Positions 38,208-47,315 are shown, counted from the stretch's first letter. The stretch is 64,000 nt of DNA from Oceanobacillus massiliensis str. N'diop (GCF_000285495.1 NZ_HE610977.1:275890-339889); one strand, 5' to 3'. Numbers and translations are program-made. The notes: generated from the sequence alone by a model not told the origin.

Positions 38208-39371
38208 ATGGACTATTTATTGAACACAAACGTAAAAAACATCGAAATATCTGGAATTCGCAGGTTTTCTAATATGGTCGCCAATGAAAAGGACGTTATC
38301 TCATTGACAATTGGCCAGCCTGACTTTTATACACCGGAAAATGTTAAGCAAGCAACGGTTAAAGCAGTGGCACAGAATAAAACGACGTACACCCACAATG
38401 CAGGGTTATTGGAATTAAGAAAGGCTATATCTTCATTCAATGAATCTCACTATGGCATCAGTTTTAATCCAGAATCAGAAATAATTGTTACTACAGGTGC
38501 TTCTGAAGCAATCGATATTACTTTCCGCACCATTCTTTCTCCCGGAGATGAGGTAATCCTGCCAGGTCCCATTTATCCAGGTTATGAACCATTAATCAAA
38601 CTCGCGGGTGCGCATCCTGTCTATGTTGATACAACCCAGACAGGATTTAAACTGACAAAGCAGACGCTCAAAGAGCATATTACTGCAAAGACAAAGTGCG
38701 TTGTCCTCCCCTACCCTTCCAATCCAACAGGCGCTTCCTTCTCGAAAGAAGAGCTACAGGATCTGACAGATGTATTGAAGGATAAAGATATCTTCATCTT
38801 GGCTGATGAGATATACAGTGAGCTCGTCTTTGACAATAAACACACGTCCATTGCGAGTTTCGGTTCCGTTAATAAGAAAACGATTGTCGTGAATGGCTTG
38901 TCGAAGTCACATTCCATGACCGGTTTTCGCATCGGATATGTGCTTGCTCCTGAATGGCTCTGTCAACATATCTTGAAAGTACACCAATACAATGTATCTT
39001 GTGCATCCTCAATCAGTCAATATGCAGCTCTTGAAGCATTGACAGGAAAGTCAGACAGTACCATGGCAATGCTTCAAGAATATAGGAAAAGAAGAGATTA
39101 TGTGTATGGAAGATTACAAAATATGGGACTTGAGGTTAATAGACCTGAAGGAGCTTTTTATTTCTTTCCTAAGTTTCCTATCCAGGAAATGACCTCATTT
39201 GAATTGGGGTTGGCACTCGTTCGAAAAGCAAAAGTGGCATTGGTTCCAGGTGATAGTTTTTCCGCACTGGGAGAAGGGTATATGAGACTGTCGTACGCAT
39301 ATGATCTAGAAACAATCTCTAAGGGGCTGAATCGTATAGAGACCTTCTTGCAAAAGGAAGAATTACGTTAA
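38208..39371 (+). CDS. patA: N-acetyl-LL-diaminopimelate aminotransferase
   Basis: A 387-residue PLP-dependent class I aminotransferase. The N-terminus VKNIEISGIRRFSNMVA is that of PatA-type enzymes; NPTGA and the PLP Lys in VNGLSKSHSMTGFRIGY are present. It should catalyse the middle step of the acetylase branch of diaminopimelate synthesis, with DapH and DapL 7 kb away. AAGGTGG lies seven bases before the ATG. Other class I aminotransferase roles cannot be fully ruled out. Confidence 0.9.
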   Translation: MDYLLNTNVKNIEISGIRRFSNMVANEKDVISLTIGQPDFYTPENVKQATVKAVAQNKTTYTHNAGLLELRKAISSFNESHYGISFNPESEIIVTTGASEAIDITFRTILSPGDEVILPGPIYPGYEPLIKLAGAHPVYVDTTQTGFKLTKQTLKEHITAKTKCVVLPYPSNPTGASFSKEELQDLTDVLKDKDIFILADEIYSELVFDNKHTSIASFGSVNKKTIVVNGLSKSHSMTGFRIGYVLAPEWLCQHILKVHQYNVSCASSISQYAALEALTGKSDSTMAMLQEYRKRRDYVYGRLQNMGLEVNRPEGAFYFFPKFPIQEMTSFELGLALVRKAKVALVPGDSFSALGEGYMRLSYAYDLETISKGLNRIETFLQKEELR

Positions 39372-39380
39372 TAGCTTTTA

Positions 39381-39560
39381 TCAGCAATTATTTTTTGGAT
39401 TTGATTTACTTTTCACTTCTTCGTAAAGGTTTAATAATAGGTCAAGCTCTTGACTGATGTGAATCGATTCTGTATTGGTGAATCCTTTGCTCATGGCCAC
39501 ATCAGTCATTTTTTTTCGTAAAAACTCTATTCGGCGAAGAATATTTTCAGTTGTCGTCAT
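39381..39560 (-). CDS. Spo0E-like aspartyl-phosphate phosphatase
   Basis: A 59-residue protein: MTTTENILRRIEFLRKKMTD, then a middle loop and ISQELDLLLNLYEE. The SQELD motif and the two-helix hairpin are the signature of Spo0E, YnzD and YisI, which dephosphorylate Spo0A-P and delay sporulation. AGAGAGG is about ten bases before the ATG. It converges with patA, ten bases between the ends. Confidence 0.85.
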   Translation of the reverse strand: MTTTENILRRIEFLRKKMTDVAMSKGFTNTESIHISQELDLLLNLYEEVKSKSNPKNNC

Positions 39561-39701
39561 ATTAATTTGGCCTCTCTGTTTTCTAAATTTGAAACTGTGA
39601 ACCAGTTTGTGTTTATTGTGTTAAATTAATGGAAAATGTTCGATTACTGCATCACTCTATGCTACTATTAATTTGAAACTTGTAAAGGAAGGATGACTTC
39701 T

Positions 39702-40226
39702 GTGCCGGAAGCAAAAAAGAAAAATGAATGGCTTGAATGGGTAAAAGCAATCATCTTAGCCATTCTGATTGCTCTTTTTCTAAGAACCTTTATCTTCGCA
39801 ACATCCATTGTAGAAGGTGAAAGTATGGACCCAACCCTTCAGGATGGAGAAAGAGTCATATTCAATAAACTTATATACTACATGGGTGAGCCTGATCGTG
39901 GAGATGTTGTTATTATTCAAAGACCTACTAAAAATTATGTTAAAAGAGTAATTGGTTTGCCGGGTGAAACAATTGAAATAAACGGAAGCCATTTAATCAT
40001 AAACGGTGAGGAATATTCCCAGACTTTTTTAACTGAAGATGCAAGATACAATACAGGAAATTTCGGTCCTGTTACCATACCGAAAGAAAGCTATTTTGTA
40101 ATGGGTGACAATCGTGCAATAAGTAAGGATAGCCGAAACGGACTCGGATTTATTGAAGAAAATGAAATCATCGGAAAGTCCGAAATTGTAATATATCCAT
40201 TCAGCGAATGGGCAATGACGAAATAA
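39702..40226 (+). CDS. sipT: Type I signal peptidase
   Basis: A 174-residue membrane serine protease that cleaves secretory signal peptides. One N-terminal helix (about 14-34), catalytic Ser41 in GESMDPTL and Lys81 in NYVKRVIGLPGE, and the conserved GDNRAISKDSRNGLGF block. The GTG at 39702 is chosen because AAGGAAGG is nine bases upstream, whereas the ATG at 39693 abuts that site. The exact SipS/SipT/SipU paralogue is uncertain. Confidence 0.92.
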   Translation: MPEAKKKNEWLEWVKAIILAILIALFLRTFIFATSIVEGESMDPTLQDGERVIFNKLIYYMGEPDRGDVVIIQRPTKNYVKRVIGLPGETIEINGSHLIINGEEYSQTFLTEDARYNTGNFGPVTIPKESYFVMGDNRAISKDSRNGLGFIEENEIIGKSEIVIYPFSEWAMTK

Positions 40227-40230
40227 TTCT

Positions 40231-40260
40231 AAGGGGGAGGCTATTGCAGCTCCCCCTTCT
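40231..40260 (+). terminator. Terminator after the signal peptidase gene
   Basis: AAGGGGGAG pairs with CTCCCCCTT; a short TTCTC tail follows. Confidence 0.85.
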
Positions 40261-40375
40261 CACTTATTTACATGCAAGAATTGAATGAATCTATTTTCCA
40301 ATACACTGTCTGCTGCTATTAACAGCAGCACCTTCGCAAAAAAGCTTTTAAAAAATGGAAAACATCCTCTACATA

Positions 40376-40453
40376 TTATTCATGGTCAAGAAGAAGATAT
40401 CCCACATTAAGTACGAGTATTCCAAAACAGACTACCCCAAATAAAATTTCCAT
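40376..40453 (-). CDS. Possible 25-residue membrane peptide
   Basis: From ATG 40453 the frame encodes a single hydrophobic helix, MEILFGVVCFGILVLNVGYL and five more residues ending HE. A good ribosome site (AAGGGGTG) lies eight bases upstream. A hairpin near 40310-40335 lies downstream. Small one-helix peptides of this kind are common in Bacillaceae, but I do not recognise a family. Confidence 0.4.
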   Translation of the reverse strand: MEILFGVVCFGILVLNVGYLLLDHE

Positions 40454-40573
40454 TCCAATGGCACCCCTTTCATTTCCTTTATCCCTAAATCATTCATTAC
40501 AATATAATGTTCCACTTTCCCTATCATACCAATATCCACCCCCTAAATAAAGCAAAATATGTTAGAATTGTGA

Positions 40574-40712
40574 AGAAATGCTTTGGCGACTGGTAGGAGC
40601 GGACGCATAAGCAAATGACCGAAAAGCAACGGGCTTACGCTTGTAGAGTCAATTGCTTATGACGGAAGCTGCTGGGAGCCACAAGCTGGACAGAGAAATG
40701 CTTTGGCGACTG
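40574..40712. repeat. Intergenic element with 19-bp direct repeats
   Basis: AGAAATGCTTTGGCGACTG occurs at 40574-40592 and again at 40694-40712, exactly 120 bases apart. Between them CATAAGCAAATGAC (about 40605-40618) and GTCAATTGCTTATG (about 40648-40661) form a 14-bp inverted repeat with one mismatch. Base composition is richer in G and C than the flanks. It looks like a dispersed repeat of Bacillaceae type; no transposase is present. Confidence 0.8.
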
Positions 40713-40753
40713 CCCGGGAGCTTTTATATGATTATGTTTTGGAGGTTTGCACC

Positions 40754-41914
40754 ATGTTTCACTGCCCCTATTGCGGTACCGATGTAAAAGAAGATGAACA
40801 ATATTGCATTCATTGCGGCAAAAAATTGCCAAAGGATATAAAGAATCGCATTTATAATAGAAAGAAGTTTAATAAGTTCTGGTATATGCCGCTGATTTCT
40901 GCTGTAATAATCGCAGTCTCGACAGGTCTCTTCCATTTAATCCTCGAGAATGAATCAATTGAGGCAAAAGAACTGTACAGTCAAGGTGAACAAAAACTGC
41001 AGGAACGTAACTATCAGCAAGCCAAGGAATTATTTTCAGAAGCGCTGGATCATAACCATAACTTTTCAATTGCCGAGAATACCATAGAGTTTGTGAATGC
41101 TGCTATCGAGGTACAAAAGGCTTTAGACCAAGCTAAGCAATTACAAGAAGATAAAAAGTTCCAAGAGGCAACCTCCCTAATTAATAATGCATCCTCCTTA
41201 TTGAAAAATTATGAGGGTTCCGCTGCCGATCTTATTATTAGTGATATTGGTGAGGTTAAAAACAATATCAAAATTACCGAGTTGAAATATACACTAAATC
41301 AGAAACCCAAAATTGAAGATTTGAAAGTGATGCTCTGGGAAGCGGAAGCCATTAATAGTCAAGAAGCAGATACCATTACAGATAACATCCGCAATCAGAT
41401 TGTTGACTATTCTTTTTCAAGGGCAAGTGAACAGCTCAATCAAAAGCAATTTAATGATGCTCAGATAATTGTCGAGGATGGCAAGAAATATGCGCCACAA
41501 TCCGAAAAACTGCTCAGTCTGGAAACCACCATTACCAAAGAAAAATCAGCGTTTGAGACTGCCCAGCAGCAAAGAATTGAACAGGCTATAAATAGTGCTC
41601 AAGAGGAGCAGAATGTAAACGAGAATGATGCAATCAAATTAAAATCTGCCGACTTGGAAATAGATGATCAAGGGAATATTGTCGCCAAGGGTCAGGTGGA
41701 AAGTGTTGCTACTGTACCGATCAGCTCCGTGGTTGTGGAATACTCCATTCTAACAAATAAGGATACAGAGGTGCTTTCAAATGAAGTTGTTATTTTCCCG
41801 GAAACACTTTATCCGGATGAAAACGGAAGATTTGAATTTACTCATTTTGATTTAAAAAGAGATTTGAAGGAACTTGACATAGAAGTTAATAAAATAACCT
41901 GGTATACCGAATAG
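40754..41914 (+). CDS. Zinc-ribbon, single-pass membrane protein
   Basis: A 386-residue protein. The N-terminus has a zinc ribbon (CPYCGTDVKEDEQYCIHCGK), followed by one membrane helix (about 47-65), so the rest is outside the cell. The extracellular part starts with a TPR-like region (LYSQGEQKLQERNYQQAKEL) and helices, and ends in an Ig-like beta domain (about 300-386, LKSADLEIDDQGNIVAKGQ). TcaA-like architecture is possible. GGAGG is eight bases before the ATG. It is followed 36 bases later by an HtrA-like protease and is probably cotranscribed with it. Confidence 0.78.
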   Translation: MFHCPYCGTDVKEDEQYCIHCGKKLPKDIKNRIYNRKKFNKFWYMPLISAVIIAVSTGLFHLILENESIEAKELYSQGEQKLQERNYQQAKELFSEALDHNHNFSIAENTIEFVNAAIEVQKALDQAKQLQEDKKFQEATSLINNASSLLKNYEGSAADLIISDIGEVKNNIKITELKYTLNQKPKIEDLKVMLWEAEAINSQEADTITDNIRNQIVDYSFSRASEQLNQKQFNDAQIIVEDGKKYAPQSEKLLSLETTITKEKSAFETAQQQRIEQAINSAQEEQNVNENDAIKLKSADLEIDDQGNIVAKGQVESVATVPISSVVVEYSILTNKDTEVLSNEVVIFPETLYPDENGRFEFTHFDLKRDLKELDIEVNKITWYTE

Positions 41915-41950
41915 TAATCAGAACTGATTGCATCAAAGAGGTGATTTTCA

Positions 41951-43090
41951 TTGCGAAAAAAGCACTATCCCCCTATTATCCTATCATGTATTATCTTAAT
42001 GGCAGGGATCATTTCGATACTAAAAATATATGATAATTGGAATTCAAAGGAACTGACAATAAATAATCCAATAGTAAACGTTGTTGCCGATACGACCACC
42101 TCGCTGGACTTGAAATCAATTATCCACGAGGCGGAAAAAAGCGTCATACAGGTCGAAGGTCAGAATGAGACGAGTACGATAACAGGCTCCGGCTTTCTTT
42201 ATAATGAGAAAGGTGACATTATCACCAATGCCCACGTCATCCAAGATGCTGATGCCATTTATGTGAGAACATCAAATGCTGAAATATACCCAGCAGCCGT
42301 GATTGGAATCGGAGAAAATGATGACATTGCCGTTATAAGGGTTCTGCAGCTTGCTGGGCGCAGCACCCTCCCTCTCGAAGAAGACACTCTTGCTGAAATC
42401 GGGGATGAGGTAATAGCACTGGGAAGCCCGCATGGTTTTCAAAATACTGTGACCTTGGGTATTATTTCAGGCACTGAAAGAAACTTTTCCGTTGATGGAT
42501 TTGATTACTCCAATGCCTATCAGATATCGGCACAGATATCACACGGTAATAGCGGCGGGCCCTTAATCAAGCGGGAAACAGGTGAAATAATCGGGGTTAA
42601 CTCCGTAGGAACGCAGGATGGTACCATCGGGTTTAGTATTCCGATTATTGAAGTGTTAGATCAAATCAAACAGTGGTCCAATGAGGCGCAAAACGAACAG
42701 CTTCATTTTTCAAATGTTACAGATCTCATTCGTTCTTCTGATTCCGAACAGAATCTGGAAGGGGCTGAATATGTGACGGATTACTTTCTTGAGAGCATTT
42801 CTATTCGAGACTATGTTGGTGCCTATACCCTGTTAGGAAGCTCCCTTCAATCCGAATTGACATATACAGAATTCAGGAACAGCTACATTGATGTCGTAAA
42901 TCTTGATTTTGCTGAAATCAGCAGTTCCAGCACAGAAAACAATCGCATTAAAACAACGACGGAAGTAACCATTGAACGGAAAATCCCAAATAAAGAAGAA
43001 ACAGAAAAAGAAACATATCTGTTTGAGTTTCAGATTGGATATGAAAATGATCAATTGAAAATTCTTAATTACTCTAGCTCTGAAAAATAA
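41951..43090 (+). CDS. HtrA-like membrane-anchored serine protease without PDZ
   Basis: A 379-residue S1C protease with an N-terminal membrane anchor (about 5-24). The catalytic triad is His95 (ITNAHV), Asp125 (DDIAVIRV) and Ser201 (HGNSGGPL). There is no PDZ domain; instead a C-terminal domain of about 110 residues looks like an NTF2-type fold (AEYVTDYFLESISIRDYVGA), similar to those on TcaA-like proteins. Start is TTG, with AAGAGGTG seven bases upstream. Partner of the zinc-ribbon gene. Confidence 0.88.
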   Translation: MRKKHYPPIILSCIILMAGIISILKIYDNWNSKELTINNPIVNVVADTTTSLDLKSIIHEAEKSVIQVEGQNETSTITGSGFLYNEKGDIITNAHVIQDADAIYVRTSNAEIYPAAVIGIGENDDIAVIRVLQLAGRSTLPLEEDTLAEIGDEVIALGSPHGFQNTVTLGIISGTERNFSVDGFDYSNAYQISAQISHGNSGGPLIKRETGEIIGVNSVGTQDGTIGFSIPIIEVLDQIKQWSNEAQNEQLHFSNVTDLIRSSDSEQNLEGAEYVTDYFLESISIRDYVGAYTLLGSSLQSELTYTEFRNSYIDVVNLDFAEISSSSTENNRIKTTTEVTIERKIPNKEETEKETYLFEFQIGYENDQLKILNYSSSEK

Positions 43091-43188
43091 AATGGTCTGT
43101 GCTGCCTTTCGAACTCCATCGAAGGGCAGCTATTTTTAGTTGTGTAAGTTTTTATAGGGAAAATGTCTATACATAACTGTCATTGGTG

Positions 43189-43197
43189 CATACAGTA
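43189..43197 (+). promoter_or_regulatory. Sporulation-type -10 element before the YjcZ-like gene
   Basis: CATACAGTA matches the -10 consensus of mother-cell sigma factors (sigma-E or sigma-K, CATAnnnTA), 29 bases before the ATG. A possible sigma-K -35 ACA lies at 43171-43173 with 15 bases between, slightly short. Confidence 0.4.
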
Positions 43198-43225
43198 TTA
43201 ATGTACCATCGGGAGGTGAAAAAGC

Positions 43226-43360
43226 ATGGGCTATGGCTATGGATTTGGCGGCTTCGACTGTGGAAATCAAGGCAACGTTGGTGGATATGGAAACAATTTC
43301 GCATTAATTGTTGTGCTTTTTATCCTATTGATTATTGTAGGAGCAGCATTTTACTGCTAA
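43226..43360 (+). CDS. YjcZ-family sporulation peptide
   Basis: A 44-residue peptide: a Gly/Tyr-rich start ([16 protein letters not shown]) and one hydrophobic helix [20 protein letters not shown]. This is the pattern of YjcZ/SscA-type small spore proteins; SscA is needed for proper spore coat assembly in B. subtilis. GGGAGGTG precedes the ATG. A sporulation-type -10 lies upstream and a terminator follows. Confidence 0.88.
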   Translation: MGYGYGFGGFDCGNQGNVGGYGNNFALIVVLFILLIIVGAAFYC

Positions 43361-43366
43361 CAAAAA

Positions 43367-43402
43367 TGGCTTGTGCTAACATTCTAGCACAAGCCGTTTT
43401 TT
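43367..43402. terminator. Terminator between the YjcZ-like gene and ktrD
   Basis: GGCTTGTGCTA pairs exactly with TAGCACAAGCC around six bases, then a T run. Confidence 0.92.
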
Positions 43403-43404
43403 AT

Positions 43405-44769
43405 TTAGCCAATGATTATCTTCTCTTTTGGATAATGGTAATTTACTTTAGACTTTTTCCTTTTAAATATGAGAAGAAACGTCATTATACCAACCCTGCC
43501 TAAAAACATCAGCAGCATCAGCAGTATTTTGCTGAACGTTGTTAAATCTCCGGTTATTCCCAGTGATAATCCGACCGTTCCAAAAGCGGAGGCTACCTCG
43601 AACAGAAGCTGTCCTAATGAAAAAGGCTCAATAATGGTCATTACCAATAAGGAAAGGAAAACGATAATGAATGCAACCAACGTCACTGCCACAGCTTTTG
43701 CAAGGTCTTCTTCATGTATTTCCCTGTTGAAGATCCGAATGGTACTGCCGCCGCGTATATAGGTAAATACATATATGAGTGCCAAAGCAAAGGTTGTTGT
43801 TCGTATTCCACCGCCTGCACTGCTTGGAGAAGCTCCAATAAACATCAGCAGCGACATAAAAAGCTCATTCGATTCTGTAAGCTTGCTGACATCCATAGTA
43901 GCAAGTCCGCCACTTCTGGTTGTGACAGATTGAAACAAGGAGTAAAACAAGGATTCATGCCATGTTTTATCTGCAAAAAAGTAATTCATATCCAGCAGAT
44001 AAATAACGATCGAGCCAACGACGACCAGAATAAAGAAGGTAGTCGTTGTTACTTTTGTAAACAAGCTGAAACGAAATGGATGACGTGCGTCCGTCTTCTG
44101 AAATAAATATTCCTTGACTTCAATTAACACCGGAAAGCCAATTGCTCCAAAAATAATGAGAAGAATATTAATAAACTGCACAAAATAATCATCTTTGAAT
44201 GGAATCAGGGATTGTCCAGTAATATCAAATCCCCCATTCGATATTGCACTGATCGTTCCAAAGAAACCATGTAAATACGCCTCTCCTGCAGTCGGAAAAT
44301 ATTGCAGGAAGTACGTTCCTAAAATCAGAAATCCAATCAGCTCAATTACCAGCAGCACGTAGACAATTTCCTTAATTAACCGAACCATCCCTTGGAAACT
44401 GGTTTGGTTCTGGTCTGTCATTATGAGGCTTCTTTCTTTAAGCCCAATCCTTTTTCCAAGCAGAAGCCATATTAACGTACCTATCGCCATTATTCCGACA
44501 GCACCAAGCTGCATAATCAGACCAAGCAGAATAATTCCTGTCGTACTTAACGAATCTGCAATCGAAATGGTGCTCAATCCCGTTACGCTGATTGCACTGA
44601 CAGCAGTGAATAGTACATCAATAAATGCTATCTCTACCCCATCCTGATGAGCAACAGGCAATGCCAATATAATGGTGGAAAGTATCACTGCAATAAGATA
44701 GAAAAACAATAGCATCTGCACGGGTGTTAACTTATTTATCCATTGATATCTTGAATCATACATTCTCAT
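43405..44769 (-). CDS. ktrD: Ktr potassium channel membrane subunit
   Basis: A 454-residue protein of the TrkH/KtrB superfamily with four M1-P-M2 repeats. Selectivity-filter turns include SAISVTGLSTISI, SAISNGGFDITGQ, QSVTTRSGGLATMD and SAFGTVGLSLGITG. It forms a K+ channel with a cytoplasmic RCK partner; KtrC is in this window, so KtrD is preferred over KtrB. GGGAG is seven bases before the ATG. Converges with the YjcZ-like gene. Confidence 0.92.
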   Translation of the reverse strand: MRMYDSRYQWINKLTPVQMLLFFYLIAVILSTIILALPVAHQDGVEIAFIDVLFTAVSAISVTGLSTISIADSLSTTGIILLGLIMQLGAVGIMAIGTLIWLLLGKRIGLKERSLIMTDQNQTSFQGMVRLIKEIVYVLLVIELIGFLILGTYFLQYFPTAGEAYLHGFFGTISAISNGGFDITGQSLIPFKDDYFVQFINILLIIFGAIGFPVLIEVKEYLFQKTDARHPFRFSLFTKVTTTTFFILVVVGSIVIYLLDMNYFFADKTWHESLFYSLFQSVTTRSGGLATMDVSKLTESNELFMSLLMFIGASPSSAGGGIRTTTFALALIYVFTYIRGGSTIRIFNREIHEEDLAKAVAVTLVAFIIVFLSLLVMTIIEPFSLGQLLFEVASAFGTVGLSLGITGDLTTFSKILLMLLMFLGRVGIMTFLLIFKRKKSKVNYHYPKEKIIIG

Positions 44770-44811
44770 ATAATTGCTCCCAGCTGCTAATTTGATTCAT
44801 TTTCATTATGA

Positions 44812-45219
44812 TTATGCTAACTCCTTAAACTTCTCCAGTAAGGCCTTGCCCTGATAACCCTGGTTTACTAAATCCGTTAGTAATTCTTCAACGATGTTCT
44901 TTCTTCTATCAATGATAGATCCTATAAAAAGCACATTCAGGTTGTCGCCAATTTCATTTATACCGTGGATCCTAGTTATAAACGTTGCTGGCTCATTGCT
45001 TTCTTTCGTAATCGTAGCAAGCAACATAATTTCTTCCTTATTTTCATATAGCTCTGTGAAATAGTCAATAAGCGATTTCTCGATATAGGCTTCAATCAGC
45101 CACTGATTGTTCTCATCTTCCCTATTAATAATAAGTCCATCAAGCAATTCAATAGAAATCTGTTTAATATCCTTGTGATGACCGAGAACCTCGAGTTTTT
45201 TCAACTTGAATGTTTTCAT
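44812..45219 (-). CDS. YwpF-like protein
   Basis: A 135-residue cytoplasmic protein. MKTFKLKKLEV, the DGLIINREDENNQWLIEAYI stretch and LLTDLVNQGYQGKALLEKFK match the YwpF family as I recall it; function is unknown. The ATG at 45219 is preferred because AGAGGG is seven bases upstream; a GTG two codons earlier is inside that site. Confidence 0.82.
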   Translation of the reverse strand: MKTFKLKKLEVLGHHKDIKQISIELLDGLIINREDENNQWLIEAYIEKSLIDYFTELYENKEEIMLLATITKESNEPATFITRIHGINEIGDNLNVLFIGSIIDRRKNIVEELLTDLVNQGYQGKALLEKFKELA

Positions 45220-45368
45220 CCGCACACCCTCTCATCTATTCGTCTCACGTGCAAAAGCTAAAGCGATAACTAATATTTATCATATTGTATCATTTTTTAA
45301 TGTTTAAGGCATATTTCGCTCGGGTATCTATTACCAAAGAATAAAAAAATAGATACTGAGGTGATACT

Positions 45369-45692
45369 ATGGATAAAATTGGTTCATATAAAATCAAACT
45401 GAATGATAACATGCATATGAAAGAAGTACTTAAACTCCATCAAATAGCTTCGAACTGCAGTTCCAATATTTATTTGTACCGCGAACAAATGATTGCAGAT
45501 ACTAAGAATCTTCCAAAATTGTTATCTTTCTTCCTTACCACGTCAGCCGATCAGACCTTTTCAATGATAATTGATGGTGAAAATGCAGAGAAGGATCACA
45601 AGGAAATTACTTCTTTTCTTGAGCGGGATACCATTAATGTTCTGTATGAAGCGGACTACCATATTAACGAAGATGAATCAATCGTCATTTAA
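45369..45692 (+). CDS. HPr-fold-like small protein
   Basis: A 107-residue protein. The central part (about 20-85), SNIYLYREQMIADTKNLPKL and then SFFLTTSADQTFSMIIDGEN, has the strand-helix pattern and Asp-Gly-Glu ending of the HPr phosphocarrier family. The expected HARPA active site is replaced by LHQIAS, so a phosphotransfer role is doubtful. AGGTG lies upstream. Family assignment is tentative. Confidence 0.55.
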   Translation: MDKIGSYKIKLNDNMHMKEVLKLHQIASNCSSNIYLYREQMIADTKNLPKLLSFFLTTSADQTFSMIIDGENAEKDHKEITSFLERDTINVLYEADYHINEDESIVI

Positions 45693-45823
45693 TTTATGTA
45701 CTAGCAATTTTGAAGGCATCATGTTTGATGTCTTTTTATTTTGGAATAAACTTATAACGCCGTGCGAATTATTGTATAATTGATTATATTCATAATTAAC
45801 CAATCGAAAACGAGGCGATAAGT

Positions 45824-46549
45824 ATGATTAAGAATAGACTCCTACTTATACTTCTTTTGTTTATCGCAGCAGGCTGTTCCGATTCGACACAGCCAATAAT
45901 TGAAAAAGTGGATACTGTTCCCTATGACTCAAACAGAGAACCTGCATTGATTGAACAGCAGGAAGAGGAAGAAATCGAGCAATACATAGAGTTTTCTCTA
46001 TTCGATGAACAGGTCCTCATTAACTTGGAAATGGTTCCAATACTCAATGAATATTTGAAAGGAGTCCAGGATGAAGAGGCTGCAATTAATGAAATGAAAT
46101 TAGAAAAATTGCCTTTAAGTGAACATCAGATCTATTTGATGGAGTTTTCATGTATAAATGACCTTTGTTCCTACTTACTCTTTAACCAAAATGGAGAAAA
46201 TCCTGCATACCTTGTTGCAGATTTAGCTAAGACCGCCAACACATTGATCTCTCCAGACCAAACCAAGATTGCCCTGCACTTCAGTCGAATAAATGGTAAA
46301 TCTGAGCATTTGGACAATCTAGTAGTTGTCGATCTGCAAGAATGGAAACTTTCTGCTTGGAATAATGAACCAGATGGTGCTAACATATTAAATTATACGT
46401 GGCCCTTTGTTGCAGTGGAATGGTTGGATGATACAACCTTAACGGTTAGAAGACCAGACATTCTGGAACCTACCAGCGCATCCATTTCAGAATGGCAGGA
46501 ATTGGGCGGAACCAAATTGATCAGTACACATTTACATATTGCAGATTAA
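45824..46549 (+). CDS. Hypothetical lipoprotein
   Basis: A 241-residue protein with a signal peptide ending in the lipobox IAAGC. After an acidic linker the mature part is mostly beta structure (for example SCINDLCSYLLFNQNGE and LVVVDLQEWKLSAW), with pieces recalling WD40/propeller-like proteins. No known catalytic motif. GAGGCG is upstream. It ends 18 bases before the nitroreductase gene and may be cotranscribed. Confidence 0.75.
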   Translation: MIKNRLLLILLLFIAAGCSDSTQPIIEKVDTVPYDSNREPALIEQQEEEEIEQYIEFSLFDEQVLINLEMVPILNEYLKGVQDEEAAINEMKLEKLPLSEHQIYLMEFSCINDLCSYLLFNQNGENPAYLVADLAKTANTLISPDQTKIALHFSRINGKSEHLDNLVVVDLQEWKLSAWNNEPDGANILNYTWPFVAVEWLDDTTLTVRRPDILEPTSASISEWQELGGTKLISTHLHIAD

Positions 46550-46567
46550 ACAGGAGGTCTTTCAGTC

Positions 46568-47314
46568 ATGAATCAAGTTATCGAAACAATTTTAAATCAC
46601 CGTTCCATCAGAAAATTTAAAGAAGAAAAACTGTCATCAGACCAAGTACAGACGATTGTGGAAGCAGCCCAGCAGGCTTCAAGCTCCAGCAATGTCATGG
46701 CGTATTCCATCATAGGGGTCACCGATCAAAGCTTAAAGAATGAACTATACGGCATATCTGGGCATTCCCATGTCAAGAACAATGGACATCTCTTCGTTTT
46801 TTGCGGTGATTTGCACCGCATCCATCAGCTTGCCCAAGATCATCCAAACAAGGATATTGAGGAAAATATGGAGAGTACAGAGCAATTTATTGTAGCGACT
46901 GTTGATGCGGCGCTTGCTGCCCAGAATGCTGCCATTGCATCAGAAAGTATGGGGCTTGGGATTTGCTATATCGGAAGCCTGCGAAATGACATCAATCGAT
47001 TGAATGAACTTCTTAAGCTTCCGGAGCATGTTATTCCGTTATTTGGACTCGCAGTAGGATATCCGGACCAAAATCCCGAAATCAAGCCAAGACTCCCTCT
47101 CAAGGCAATTTATCATGAAAATCAATACTTGCCGTTTAGCGAGCAGCAAGCGCATATCACCACCTATGATAATGAAATGCAAAACTATTATGGAAGCCGT
47201 TCTTCCAATACAAAAGTTGACACTTGGACAGATCAGATGCTGCGCAAATACAGTAAACCGACCCGGATGGATGTCACACCTTTCATTAAGAGCAAAAATC
47301 TGAATAAACGATAA
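46568..47314 (+). CDS. NfsA/Frp-type NADPH-dependent oxidoreductase
   Basis: A 248-residue FMN enzyme of the nitroreductase family. Seen: HRSIRKFKEEKLSSDQVQ, the FMN-binding AAQQASSSSNVMAYSII, AQNAAIASESMGLGICYIG and a final TRMDVTPFIKSK as in NfrA/NfsA. It reduces FMN, nitro compounds or disulfides with NADPH, often under oxidative stress. GGAGG is upstream. Followed by a terminator shared with the converging gene. Confidence 0.92.
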   Translation: MNQVIETILNHRSIRKFKEEKLSSDQVQTIVEAAQQASSSSNVMAYSIIGVTDQSLKNELYGISGHSHVKNNGHLFVFCGDLHRIHQLAQDHPNKDIEENMESTEQFIVATVDAALAAQNAAIASESMGLGICYIGSLRNDINRLNELLKLPEHVIPLFGLAVGYPDQNPEIKPRLPLKAIYHENQYLPFSEQQAHITTYDNEMQNYYGSRSSNTKVDTWTDQMLRKYSKPTRMDVTPFIKSKNLNKR

Positions 47315-47315
47315 C

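Noticed and set aside
43405-44769. KtrB rather than KtrD
   Set aside because: No ktrA is adjacent, and ktrC is in the same region; KtrD is the better fit, though not proven.
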